This document shows, in pieces, positions 24,274 through 34,717 of a DNA stretch of 64,000 bases. The position numbers and the translations under genes are program-made. The stretch comes from Larix kaempferi (taxonomy: Eukaryota > Streptophyta > Pinopsida > Pinales > Pinaceae), in NCBI GenBank assembly GCA_027924585.1, contig BSBM01001138.1:9782001-9846000 (forward strand). Direction: 5' to 3'. Every line of letters begins with the position of its first letter. The first letter of the stretch is position 1. The notes under the pieces were generated by a model. That model saw only the letters and a program-made list of their open reading frames with translations. It searched no databases and was not told where the DNA came from.

Positions 24274-25020
24274 TCATTTTATTCTGGCTCTATGTCGAAC
24301 TAATGACTTGAGACATGCAAGTTTGATTACGATCATTACTTCCTTTTGTTTCTTTTGCTTCAGAATTTGTATTAAATCTATATTTGGTGAAGTTTCGTTT
24401 ATGCTTTTACCGCTTGCTTGGTTATTACTTTTAACTATTTTTGTTGTCGATTGAACAGACTCGATCAACTTTCCCATGATAACTATTTTCATGGTGTTAT
24501 TCTGATTAACCTTATAGTTGTTCTTATTGATGTTCTTTATAGCGGTCCTTATGATGACATATTCTCTTCGTGTGTTTATGTTTGTGACATTCTTGTTGGC
24601 GTATTGATCTTCATTATTGCCCTTTTCTTTATTCTTTATCAAAAGTTCCTTTGTATTTTCTTCCTTTGTGCATATAGCTTCCGTCAGATAATTAACTGCA
24701 TGATTGGCTTGCTTCTTGCCGCAATTTTGATCAAGATCTGTACTCTCATCTTGGTTGACATAATAGTTTTCTGTATCTTCCTCTTTATCATTTTTATGTT
24801 CTTTATCTGGTTTTTCTTTCGGGCTTTGAAAATCATATTTAGATTTAGTTTCGGAGTCTTTGTCTTCAGAGGCCTTCGGGTTGCTTTGTTGGCTTATTTT
24901 ATTGAAGGTGTCGTCAATAGCTTTTTGAGCCGCTTTTACAATTGATTGTTCCATCCGATCAAACATTTCGTCCATTTTCCTATGAAATCGATTGGAGATC
25001 TCATCCCATTCGTCCCACAT
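24274..25020 (-). CDS. Gag-like protein of element D (248 aa)
   Basis: The N-terminus has a helical segment (DEISNRFHRKMDEMFDRMEQ) of the kind that opens plant gypsy gag proteins. Most of the rest is highly charged, rich in Lys, Glu and Asn, with no zinc knuckle or catalytic motif. It lies in the 3' half of the element, 5' of the polypurine tract. The start follows an AT-rich region and is the first ATG in frame. It may be a remnant of a longer polyprotein. Confidence 0.5.
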   Translation of the reverse strand: MWDEWDEISNRFHRKMDEMFDRMEQSIVKAAQKAIDDTFNKISQQSNPKASEDKDSETKSKYDFQSPKEKPDKEHKNDKEEDTENYYVNQDESTDLDQNCGKKQANHAVNYLTEAICTKEENTKELLIKNKEKGNNEDQYANKNVTNINTRREYVIIRTAIKNINKNNYKVNQNNTMKIVIMGKLIESVQSTTKIVKSNNQASGKSINETSPNIDLIQILKQKKQKEVMIVIKLACLKSLVRHRARIK

Positions 25021-25080
25021 TGACTTCGTGGCTAATTTTAAAAAATTTCCAGAAGTAATGAATAATGAATCCTAATTAAT

Positions 25081-25262
25081 TATTAAAAGGATATTGATAA
25101 TTATTATTATTATTTTTAAAAAATAATAATAATATTATTATTATATATATATAGTTTTTAATATTTTTTTTCTTTTAAAAATATTTTATAATAATAAACT
25201 ATTATTATAAAAAATTTAATAAAAACATATTATAATAATATTTATTTTTTTTTATTTTTTTT
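25081..25262. repeat. AT-rich microsatellite block in element D
   Basis: Dense ATT/AAT repeats with self-complementary stretches (25100-25150). It sits between the gag-like ORF and the GC-rich leader, with a sharp composition change at 25262. Confidence 0.8.
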
Positions 25263-26146
25263 GGTTTTTGTCTAAGGTTACGGCGTAAGTGGACGGACTC
25301 AGCAGAGTTGGGAGGATTGGCGGGAGGGCTAGTGTTGGACAGAGAGGGCGCGAGGGAAAGCTAGCCGAAGTGGAGAGGTGGACGCAGGAGGTCAGAGCAC
25401 AGCAGAGAGGGCACGGGTGTGACAGGGACGCGCAAGCGTGGACAAGGAGGGGTGTGCAGGTCCGAGAGAATGTGGAAGAGGCGGTTGAAGGGCCGCGGAG
25501 GTGGCGGCAGGACGGACTGGATGAGGGCCTACGGAAGGTGGGGTGGCGGCTGCAAGAAAACTGCAGGGGAAGAGAAGAGAATGGAAAGGTGGACGCAGGC
25601 ACGGGAGAGAGGCGTGCGAGCAGGAGGGCGTGGTTGTGGGGTGGGCACCGATGGGGCGTGGCAGAGAGCATGGAGCAGAGTTTAGGGAGGGCGCGAGGGT
25701 GTGCTGGCCAGGGAGATGGAAGTTTGAAGTTGAGAGGGGTGGGGTGCAGGAGCTGGCGTAGAAGTGAAGGGCAAGCGACGGTGGCGGCTGGGGTGACACC
25801 AAGAGGGATGCACGGGCGTGGGCGTAGGGAAGTGTAGGCCGATGCGGGTGTGGAGAGAGTTGGGCAGAGGTGGTGGAAGTTGTGGTGAGAAGTTGCGCAT
25901 AGGATGCAGCGCAGGTGGTGTATGGAGTGGGAGTGTGAGAGGTCGAGAAGTTGAATGAAGCGGAGGGAAAAACGATGGGGATATGGGGCGGGGGAGGTGG
26001 AGAGAGGGGCGCGAGCTGGAATGGAATGGGTGTTGGTTTGCGAGGGAGAAGAGGAGTGGGAGCGTTCAGTGGAAGTGAGAGGATGGTGCAGGGTTGATAA
26101 GAGTGGAGTGAGGAGCCGAATCCGAGCTCATCCAAGGAGCGAGACC
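25263..26146 (-). other. GC-rich, strand-skewed leader region of element D
   Basis: Plus strand strongly G-rich, minus strand C-rich. Because stops are rare, long ORFs appear on both strands (minus 26159-25392, Pro/Ser/His-rich; plus 25289-25837, Arg/Gly-rich). Neither has a domain, and I do not call either a gene. The region corresponds to the 5' leader after the primer site. Confidence 0.6.
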
Positions 26147-26158
26147 GCTCTGATACCA
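26147..26158 (-). promoter_or_regulatory. Primer-binding site of element D, tRNA-iMet type
   Basis: The minus strand reads TGGTATCAGAGC, exactly complementary to the 3' end of initiator tRNA-Met, 2 nt inside the right LTR. Confidence 0.9.
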
Positions 26159-26160
26159 AA

Positions 26161-26386
26161 TGCTACAACCGTATCCGGTTGGACAGTTAAGAAGCGAGTC
26201 CGACTTCCGTGATGAATAATAAAAATAAGAATATATTGATAGATGATGATAATTACAATTGGTAGCCGCCATTATATATGGTGTGGGCAGCCATGTATGA
26301 GGAGACACGGCCCTTAACCTAATACTAATTATTATTTATTATTATCATTATCAATATTGTTATATTTATTATTTATATTTGTTACA
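26161..26386 (-). repeat. 5' LTR of element D
   Basis: Partner of 24003-24222. It differs by about four substitutions and a 6-bp insertion (TCAATA) near its plus-strand right end. Confidence 0.9.
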
Positions 26387-26391
26387 AGGAG

Positions 26392-27110
26392 GAGGATAAT
26401 GCAGACCTAAATTGCCCCATTAAAATGGAGGCACTGAAGCAAATCATGAAATTACTGCAAAATGACAAGGCCCCATAACCAGACAACTTCCCAGTCGAAT
26501 CTTTTAGTGGGTTTATACATCCGTTGCATGAGAACCTGCTCGTAGTGATCGAGGAGTCCAGATTGAATAGAAAACTACTCCAGGACTTCAGCTCCACTTT
26601 CATTGTTACTATTCCTAAGGAAAGCGATTCATTAAACTTTCATAAGTACAGAGCCCAAGCCAATATCATTGTGTAATAGCATTAACAAAATAATAGCCAG
26701 GGTTATATCCACGCACTCAGGCCTGTTCACTCAGCTATGATTTCAAGAGAGCAGTTGGGGTTCATAGAAGGATGGAATATCCAGGATGTTATTAGCACTG
26801 CACAAGAGGTCATGGACTCTATTGAAACTAGAAAAATGAAAGCTTCCATTGCTATAAGTGACCTCTCAAAGGCTTATGACCAAGTAAACTGGTTGTACCT
26901 CAACATTATCCTCATTCAGCTTGGTCTTGCCCCTCTATCATTAATTGGATCCAAGCTTGTTACACCTCCATATCTTGTTCACTATTATTGAATGGGATAG
27001 CTACACCCTTCTGCAAGCCTTCTCAGGAGCTAAGACAAGGTTCCCCTATGTCCCCACCACTCGTTCTTATTGTAGCGAAGGCACTAAGCAGACTTATACA
27101 TGAGGATATC
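26392..27110 (+). pseudogene. L1-type LINE ORF2 fragment, part 2 (reverse transcriptase)
   Basis: It continues the fragment before element D. Recognisable RT pieces are the PDNFPVESF-like entry, LLQDFSSTFIVTIPK, then SREQLGFIEGWNIQDVI and the motif A region SDLSKAYDQVNWLYL. The catalytic FADD motif is not seen. Several stops and shifts occur (for example at 26675 and 26990). Function lost. Confidence 0.85.
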
Positions 27111-27889
27111 GAACTTGTCACATAGCCATCAGGGCACTCCATTATAACTTTCGTTCTTCAAAACAACTCAAATTTACTAGTTGTGACTTCCTAGAGCCTT
27201 ATAAACATATTTTTAATGCACATACAATTAATTCACATTATTTATACTTGCAGCAGATTTCAACCACGCATACACATCTATCTCACAAATTGCTCAAGCA
27301 GAGTTAATCTACATGTATGATTATTACAGGATTCTCATCCATTAACCATTTCATTACAGAATTCACATATTTCTCATTGAATTCACAAAAAAAAAAAAAA
27401 TACAAACATAAGCATTCCACACAGAAATAACTGCAGACACTTTCTGTATCCAAATGCAAGTCGACCAACTGGTTACTAAGGAGCAATTCACCACATATCC
27501 GTAAGAACCAGCTACCCCTAAACCAGACCATGATAACACTAGGGTGAAGGAAGCTCCTATGGGGCTCTAATCTCAATCTACGCAATCCACAGTGCCCAAC
27601 AACTCATACCAGCTAGACATTAACACATATTTTACAAGAAGAATCCTCCTGGAATCTCACCCAGCCTTCATTCAGCTCTGATCTTCCTCCCCTCGGCCAA
27701 CCACATCACAATAGAAGGTCTTTTACAGTACCTCGAGAATCCTTCCTCTCCATCTCTGCTGCGAGGGAGCACCTCCCACCACCTCGTTCCCGCTCCCGAA
27801 GCTCGCTTACTTCGGAAGAGCGTGCTCACGAGACGCTCCCTACCTCTCCTATACTAAAAGCTCCTATACTAGGTTGATCATTTGATGAC
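27111..27889. other. Noncoding intron sequence
   Basis: No gene recognised. A poly-A run sits at 27389-27402. At 27735-27850 CGCTCCC/GGGAGC words similar to the neighbouring repeat arm begin, so that element may start here. Confidence 0.35.
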
Positions 27890-28200
27890 ACTGTTATGGT
27901 ACCTCCCTTCTTTGCCAAGCTCCTATAAAAATTGTTATAGTTGATCCTTTGATGACAATGTTATAAGTTATAACTACTAGATGATTGATGTTATATGGTT
28001 TAATCCATGTGTTTTTATAGCTAATTCAACATCCTACATGTTTTTTAGATATAAATCCATCAAAATATATTAAAATATATAATATATAAAAACGCTCCCA
28101 AAATGGGAGCTTTTGAAAAATTTGCTTTTCGCTCTTGCTCCCCGCTTCTCGCTCCCAACAGCATAGCTCTCCAGTGCAGGCATGAAGAATCTGATCCATT
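27890..28200. repeat. Second arm of the GGGAGCG inverted repeat pair
   Basis: Reverse-complement match to 16843-17150, with the AT-rich core and the CGCTCCCAAAATGGGAGC block at about 28092-28110. That block is itself self-complementary around TTTT/AAAA. See the first arm for the alternatives. Confidence 0.6.
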
Positions 28201-28202
28201 GA

Positions 28203-28806
28203 ATGCCCTATAATAATTCTTGGAAAAGGGTAACAAACAACAACAAAAAAGTTGATTGCCTTTCTCACTCTACTGCAATTGGTACAGGAGAGAGGGATAA
28301 TGGACCTGGATGTGTATGGGGATTTGAAAGTCATCATTGGTTGGCTCAAGTTCTCAACCAATCCTTGCAATCACACAATATTTTGTTGATAGAAAGTGTA
28401 ACTAGAACAAGATATCTAGCTGAGAGTTTCAGCTCCATTTTCTCTGAGAGTTGGCTCCATTTTCCGTTCTTCAAAACAACTCAAACAGGGAAGTTGGAAC
28501 TAACCAGGGAGGCTGAAACTCTAGCTAAAGAAACAAAGGATTTACAAGATGCAGATTGGAGATCACTCTGGTGGGCATGGATGATGGACCCTTCCGGCCA
28601 TTGCATTTCCACAAATCTTTACTGATTGTCGCTTCACTTGAGGTAAGACATTACAGCTCCAGGAAAGATATGAAGGAGGCCACTGTAAATGTATTTTTTT
28701 GGATCATTTCATATATGGGATGTTGGACAGTTTGTTCTCCAAGTAACTGTATGGATAGCACTCGGTTTGGTGCCCTTCTTAGAACTACTTACAGCATAGA
28801 CTGTTT
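28203..28806 (+). other. Unassigned intron sequence with a 140-aa open frame
   Basis: An ORF at 28203-28625 is open for 140 codons and its second half (about residues 90-130: KLELTREAETLAKETKDLQD) has protein-like composition. No family is recognised. It lies just outside the left target duplication of copia C, in the giant intron. It may be a captured exon or chance. Confidence 0.25.
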
Positions 28807-29395
28807 TGTTAGTTTTTCACAATTTAATCAAAATTAATCTATGATCTTACTGAGAGAATAACAAGCACAGCATAAACAGAAGGGACACGAAGATTTTCCT
28901 TGGGGAAACCATAAATATGAAAACCCCGCAACTTCCTCAGAGATAGAATGAGCAACAATACAATAGCATAAAAGTAAACCCCAAATATAGAGATGGTCTT
29001 CAACAGCTTCTCTCTTCTCCACTTGTGCGAACTCCTCCTCTCTCTCACTAATGCGAATTGAGTGAGTGAGTGAATGAGCAAATAGAGAGGAGCACCCTCT
29101 CTATTTATACTTTTACTTTCACTTGACCTTAACCCTAAACAGGTCGGCCCCTAGGCATAACTGACTGGGTCGACTTCTCTAGGAGAGTCTAATAACCCTT
29201 TAATGACACAACTCTGGGGTCTAATGCCCCAACATACAATGGAGGGTTAACCTCAATGACTTTAAATGACTCAAGTACAATAATGACTCTCCCGACCGGA
29301 GGAATAAACATCTTCGTCAGAGGTACAATAATAAAATGCAAATACAACATAAAATATACGAGTGAATATCTTTTGAAGTTACAATTACATTAACA
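28807..29395 (-). repeat. 3' LTR of copia C (589 bp)
   Basis: Plus strand TGTTAGTTTTTCAC to ACATTAACA. A few percent different from 50273-50862. A minus-strand TATA box (TATAAATAG) lies at 29101-29109. The adjoining 29396-29415 reads as a purine-rich tract on the minus strand. Confidence 0.92.
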
Positions 29396-29649
29396 CTCCC
29401 TCTTAACTAGGAAGGTATTCTTGACAGAGTCATCAGCACAAGTCTTCATCGTTGGATCAACATCAAAGCTGGATCATCATCAAAGCTGGATCATCATCGT
29501 CACTGTTGCTGCTATCCTCATCATCTCATCCATCAATCTCCAATCTACTCGTCATAGGAAGTTCTACAGAGCCAGCCCTTTTTCATGTTGGATGTAGGCC
29601 TAGCCTCCATGTAGGTCTTCATCATCTCTGCGAGCAAGCCATCAAGTAG

Positions 29650-30013
29650 GTACATCTCAGGACTTATTACATTGCCTCTGCAAAACCTGTGTACATCTCA
29701 GGACTGATTACATTGCCTTGCAAAACCTGTGTACATCGCAGGATTGATTACATTGCCTTGCAAAACCTGTGTACATCGCAGGACTGATTACATTGCCTTG
29801 CAAAACCTGTGTACATCACGGGACTGATTACATTGCCTTACAAAACCTTCAGGATCTCCCAGAACTGATTATATGCCTCTGCAAAACCTGAAAGAGCATC
29901 CCAGGACTGATTACATGCCTCTGCGAAACCTGCAAGATCTCCCAGGACTGATTATATGCCTCTGCAAAACCTGAAAGAGCATCCCAGGATTGATTACATG
30001 CCTATGCAAAACC
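29650..30013 (-). repeat. Minisatellite in the 3' untranslated region of copia C
   Basis: Nine head-to-tail units of about 40 bp. Each contains a CAGGACTGATTACAT-like core followed by TGCAAAACCTG. The first five units are nearly identical; the last four alternate between two spellings. It lies between RNase H and the 3' LTR. A shorter repeat (AAAGCTGGATCATCATC) occurs at 29463-29495. Confidence 0.9.
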
Positions 30014-30156
30014 CGAATCTCCTATTATCACCTCATCACGTCCAGATCATCTCAATGTCAATGGAGCACAGCCCAGATGCACGTCACACGTCTATCGCCA
30101 TGGAAGGACATATCTACAACCATGCAAGACTGATGCATCTGCATCTTCTGGACTCA

Positions 30157-30916
30157 TCACTTCCCCCTGGAAGGAACCTCAATCTGGAATACACCAAGCT
30201 TTTCTCTGAAGTATTTGAACTTCACTCTGGCTAGCGGCTTGGTCAACACATCGGCTATCTGCTCGTCTGTCGCAACATATTGGAGCTTCCTTGCTCCTCT
30301 CTGCACCATATCCCTGATATAGTGATACTTGATCTCGATGTGCTTCAACTTGTCATGGAACACCGGGTTCTTAGACAACTTCACACAACTATGGTTGTCG
30401 CAATATATACAAGTCGCATCCAACTGGAGATCAAACAAATCAGACAGTAGCTTCCTCAGCCATACTACCTCACAACTAGTCGAACAAGCTATGAAATACT
30501 CTGCTTCGGCTGTACTCAATGCCACGACGGACTGCTTCCTGTTAAACCAAGAGATCACACCTGATCCCAGACTGAAGCAACACCCCGAAGTGCTCTTCCT
30601 ATCAGTGGCACTGCCTGCCCAATCCGAATCAACATAACCCTCCAAGTTAATCTTCTGATTCGCATCATACTTGAGCCCATAATCAACCGTACCCTTCAGG
30701 TACCTCATAATATGCTTTGCAGCAATCAAGTGAACATGTCTCGTATCTGTCAGGAACTGGCTCAATGTTTTCACAGCAAAGCAAATATCTGGTCTCGTAT
30801 TCGTCAGGTACATCAAAGATCCAATCATCTGACGATACATCGTGGCATCAACCGACTCTGATGAAGCATCACTCAATAGCTTTAGGTTCGATGCCATAGG
30901 TGTGGCCATGGCCTTG
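30157..30916 (-). pseudogene. Copia C RT end and RNase H
   Basis: The frame is open across this piece: the YRQMIGSLMYL and RPDICFAV blocks, then RNase H with DSDWAGSATDRKSTSG and ALSTAEAEYFIA, ending with QIADVLTKPLARVKF. It continues the RT piece at 33805 across the insert at 30922-33799. Confidence 0.92.
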
Positions 30917-31440
30917 CAGTCTATTACCTCCTTTTTTGACAGGATTTGCCCGCAGGCCAAAACGTTATTTTGCAGCAGTTAGTGTGCCTGTTTTGACTTA
31001 CAAAAGAAGTATAAAAGATTTGGATCAGAACAGGATAATGCGCTTGTTGCATCTTCTAAAGATGTGGGGAGATCGTTGCGGTTCTACTATATACCATCAA
31101 CATTTCCTATCATTTGCTACAGCAGAAGTGTGCTCTTCTAAGAATCCCCAAGAGTCCATACAAATCTGCTTATTTCCTCATCTAGACTATTGCAAGAAGG
31201 GCTTTTGAGGCAGCGTTGGAGTTCAGGCTGTGGGAGAAATAAACAAACTGCTACAGGATATCTCCTCCCTAAACTCACGTTTTCTCGCTGCTGTTCAAGA
31301 GGAGCCACTGTCCAAAAAATCAAAGATTTCTCCTAGTTCCATAATAAAGGAAGTTGCTGTGAAGAAGTTTTTGGATCAAGATTTCTCAGGAGATGCACTT
31401 GAAGAGTTTAGAAGAGAAGAGTTCCTAATTGGTGTGTTAG

Positions 31441-31730
31441 AATTATGGAAGAGATGTAATTAAGGAGCTTAAAATGCTTGTCAGAGAAGCACATAAGCGT
31501 GGTATCGAGGTGCTGATGGATGTTGTATTCAATCACACTGCAGAAGGAAATGAGATGGGTTCAACATTGTCTTTTGGAGACCTGGATAATGGTGTCTATT
31601 ACATACTTGTGCCTAGAGATATTAGGTTATTGAAATACATATTGATGGTTTCCGCTTTGATCTTGCTTCCATCATGACTAGATCTTCAAGTTCGTGGGAT
31701 GGAGACAATGTGTTTGGAAATGATACAGTA
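31441..31730 (+). pseudogene. Starch isoamylase (debranching enzyme) fragment, captured
   Basis: The translation gives NYGRDVIKELKMLVREAHKR, then GIEVLMDVVFNHTAEGNE, which is conserved region I of GH13 isoamylases, and GDLDNGVYYILVP. It then jumps, with a frame change, to EIHIDGFRFDLASIMTR. That is conserved region II with the catalytic nucleophile Asp of GFRFD. About 30 residues between the two regions are missing, a stop replaces the usual Trp of the YWV segment, and the rest of the enzyme is absent. The wording (SIMTR, then WD..NV.GN) is closest to the ISA1 type. Uninterrupted coding across what is normally several hundred bp of gene suggests a spliced (cDNA) origin, but this is inference. 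Not functional. Confidence 0.85.
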
Positions 31731-31739
31731 AGAGATTTC

Positions 31740-33799
31740 TTCCAGCCTGTGGCAGGCAGGGTTTTAATCAGCCCGATTTTGAGCAGAAAATTTCCATATG
31801 CAGATTAGCAGTAGGTTGGAGCATCGGTTTCATTACTGGCACGCAGATTTCGACATTCAAGACGCACCAAGATTGGAGAGCTTCTGATACCCCCACGCAG
31901 TCATCAATTGCAAAACAAGGGAATTGCCCAGGCAGATATGTTTATCAAATCTTTTTCTATGACCAAAAATTTGCAAGGGAGGTATGCCATGCTTCACATT
32001 CCAGCAGGCAGTGACGAGAAGATGGGAATATTGTTTTTTGGATGGGCTCGAATTTGTTGTCGTCATGGTGATTAAAGATTCCGGCGTACTGTGGGAGTCG
32101 CCACTATTTGAAGTCGACGGATTACTCCACGAATATCCCTCTATTGCGATTCCTGCATGAGGACCAAAGAAAGCCGTGAATCCATCCATCGTTTCCCACG
32201 CCAAAACTGCAACACGATCGGGGTTCAGTAATTATAAAAACACAGCAAATTTTAGAAGTTTGCCAGGGGATCGGTCGAGCACTAGTTGATTTCCGGAAAA
32301 ATTTCACGCTGGAATGCTTTTACTAACAGTCAGCAGTTCGGGGGCCATTCAATCGCCAATTCGAGCTTTAAAGAAAAATCCGATTTGCGTCGGTGGTTGA
32401 TATTTTTCAGGCAGACAGTATTTTGCTCTTCCTTTTGGCAGTCGATGGGAAGCTAGGGTCATCATGGGCTTCACGTGGATCTCCATCACACTTTCAGCCA
32501 GTTGATGCACAAACGTCGGAGCTCGGGGTTCGGACAAATGTATCAACACACAAATTAAAAAAAAAAACGGTGGCCAAGTTCGTTTAGCGTCTTGACAGTT
32601 ACCATCGTGGATTGGGTCACCATTTGGCAGCAGAGTAGCCGATTTGAGACTTAGACTGGAGATCACGAGGTTGTCAGACCATTGCCAGCCATTTTCTCGA
32701 CGCAGAGTTATGCTAATGCTCGGATTCTATCTAGCAGTCGCACAGCAGTTTTTTAAAGTTCACAAGAAAACGTCGAGTCTGTTGTCGGACAGCTGCTCAC
32801 AATCTGTGGTAATACTGGAGCATTTGACAGCTTTTTGGAAGTCGCGATTTTTCTGTTGTTGATTTAGTGGGCCACGGGTCATCACTCATAAAATTGGAGC
32901 GGCCAGCATCACCTAGGGTGCAGTGTTTTGAAAACCTGATTCCCTTTGCAAGACGTGTGGGGCTTCATGGTTATGCCACGAGTAGCCTAAGTGGCTGTTA
33001 CATTTGATAAAAAAAGAAATTGGTCATACTGTCGATAGAGAAAAAGTAGATCGATCACTTTTTCACTTTTTCTTTTATTTATTCCTTTTTATATTATGAG
33101 AGGGTTTTTTGGCCTATAAAAAGGCCAACCTCTTCCTTTTGTATGGATGGAAAAAATTTGGGAGTTTTCTCTTCCCACAAGCTTAATGAAAAATACCATG
33201 GGCCTCTTTGGATAAATTCAGAGTTCTCTTTCTCTTTGTATGCCATTTCTATTTGTTTGCCATCTTTCATCTTGTCTGAGGCGATACCTCTCTTAGTTCA
33301 ATTCTTTCGATACTTAAGCTGGGATCATCTGAATAGAAGGCTAACAATCTAGCACAACTTTATTTGACCCATGTTTTTCTCTTAAGTTTTGCGGCTTTCG
33401 GGTATTCTCTAGTGCAAGAGCTCTTAGTTGGTCACTACATTCACCTAGCAGCAAGGCCCATTTGAGTTGTCTTTTTTACTCCATTCGCCCCTCTGATATA
33501 CCGGCACTGGCCATTTCTTCGAGGACTGATCCTCCCATCTTTCCCATCACAATTTCAAAATACATCTTTTGTTACATTTGTTTCTCTAAGGCAGCCTCTT
33601 CATTTCACCTTGCCCGTTTATTGTACCTGCCTTAGCGATCCTAGCTTAGGGATACCCCCCTAGAGTTGGAAAAGAGCCAACCTAAAGCGAAGAGGAGAGG
33701 AGTGTGGTGACATTGGCCTCTCTCCTGAGAGAGTTGTCATCCAGCTGGTGTGTTACATTTTGGGCTTCAACAACACGCATGCCATTTTGGGAGACAACA
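31740..33799. other. Rest of the LTR-like insert
   Basis: No gene recognised. A TATA-like site lies at 33113. At 33620-33720 is the block shared with 23480-23580 and 56540-56640. Upstream of the isoamylase piece, 30960-31440 has several open stretches of protein-like composition (for example 31230-31463, 77 codons) that I cannot name. Confidence 0.4.
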
Positions 33800-33804
33800 C
33801 AGTC

Positions 33805-34712
33805 CATCATCCCGAACCTCTTCAGGATCTCCACTGCATACTTCCCTTGTCCAAGGAAGATTCCATCCGCACTTTGCCACACCTCCATACCTAGAAAATA
33901 GTGCATCATACCCAAGTCCTTCATCTCGAACTCGGCAGCAAGCTTCCTCTTCGTGTCAGCAATCAACCCATCCTCACCTGTCACAAACAGGTCATCTACA
34001 TAAAGTAGAAGTATCACTGGCTTCCCTTCCTCAACCTTGTAGTAAAGGTTCGAATCCGCTTTACTCTTGGTAAAGCCCAAACTAGTCAGGAAGATGTCTA
34101 TCCTATCGTACCACGTCCTGGGTGCCTATTTCAGTCCATACAAGGCCTTCTTCAATTTGCATACATGAGTCTCCCTGGCATGTGTCTCAAATCTGAGTGG
34201 CTGCTACACATACACTTCCTCCTCTACTACACCATTCAAGAAAATTGTCTTGACATCCAACTGGTGTACCTTTCATTTCATCATTGCATCCAGAGCAAGT
34301 ACTAATCTGATGGAAGTGTATCTGGCTACAGGTGCAAATGTCTCCTCATAGTCTATCCCTTCCTTCTGGGAGAAGCCACGTGCCACAAATCTCACTTTGT
34401 GTTTCTCTATGCTGCCATCTACAGCATGCTTGATCTTGTAGATCCACTTGGAAGTCACAACAGACTTCCCTTCTGGTCTCGGAACTGCCTCCCAGACATC
34501 ATTCTTCATAATCGACTGGTACTCTTCGATCATGGCATCCTTCCATTCTTTCTTCTCGGTTGCTTCCTCATAGTTGGAAGGTTCTTCGTCAATGATGTCA
34601 CACAGCAGGGCTACATAGTTGGAGCATGGCCTAGGTCTCTTGCTTTCTCTGTCCATTCCCTCTGGAGCGCCATACCTCTCTTCATCTTGTATTGCCTCTC
34701 GTACCCATGTTG
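33805..34712 (-). pseudogene. Copia C reverse transcriptase
   Basis: Minus-strand order: SKRPRPCSNYV, NDVWEAVPRPEGKSVV, ARGFSQKEGIDYEETFAPVA, QLDVKT, then the catalytic LLYVDDLFVTGE and DLGMMHYFLGMEVW. There are in-frame stops between 34272 and 34081. The 5' end is cut by the solo LTR at 34718, the 3' end by the insert ending at 33799. Confidence 0.92.
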
Positions 34713-34717
34713 GCTTC

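Larger units (their letters stand above)
24003..26386 (-). mobile_element. Small non-autonomous LTR retrotransposon (element D)
   Basis: The LTRs are 24003-24222 and 26161-26386, about 2% different with one 6-bp indel. A 5-bp target duplication AGGAG flanks the element (23998-24002 and 26387-26391). The tRNA-iMet primer site is inside the right LTR, so it runs on the minus strand. The total length is 2384 bp, far too short for pol. It sits inside a LINE. Confidence 0.92.
30922..33799 (+). mobile_element. LTR-like insert in copia C carrying a captured gene fragment
   Basis: It is flanked by the 5-bp duplication CAGTC (30917-30921 and 33800-33804) and splits the copia codon run around MMDC/DCKAMATP. 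The ends are TATTACC and GACAACA, close to a TG..CA pair with the second base changed. A TATA-like CCTATAAAAAGG at 33113 suggests plus-strand transcription. No primer site or polyprotein is present, so it is best read as a solo LTR of about 2.9 kb. It contains an isoamylase fragment. Confidence 0.65.

Noticed and set aside
24418-24945. A 175-codon plus-strand ORF with many hydrophobic residues, resembling a membrane protein
   Set aside because: It is the reverse complement of the Lys/Asn-rich gag-like ORF of element D; hydrophobicity follows from the AAA/AAT-rich opposite strand.
25289-26159. Long ORFs on both strands in the GC-rich part of element D
   Set aside because: They overlap on opposite strands, are dominated by a few residues (Arg/Gly or Pro/Ser/His) and reflect composition, not domains.
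16892-28162. One 11.3-kb hAT element with ends GCTGTTGGGAGC
   Set aside because: Similarity of the two arms extends outward past these points and no matching 8-bp duplication is found, so the boundary is wrong or there are two elements.
29650-30013. Regular 40-bp repeats resembling a CRISPR array
   Set aside because: The units are contiguous with no unique spacers, and the setting is a plant retroelement.
31441-31730. A functional isoamylase gene
   Set aside because: Only about 85 codons remain, with a frameshift, a stop and a missing segment, inside a mobile insert.
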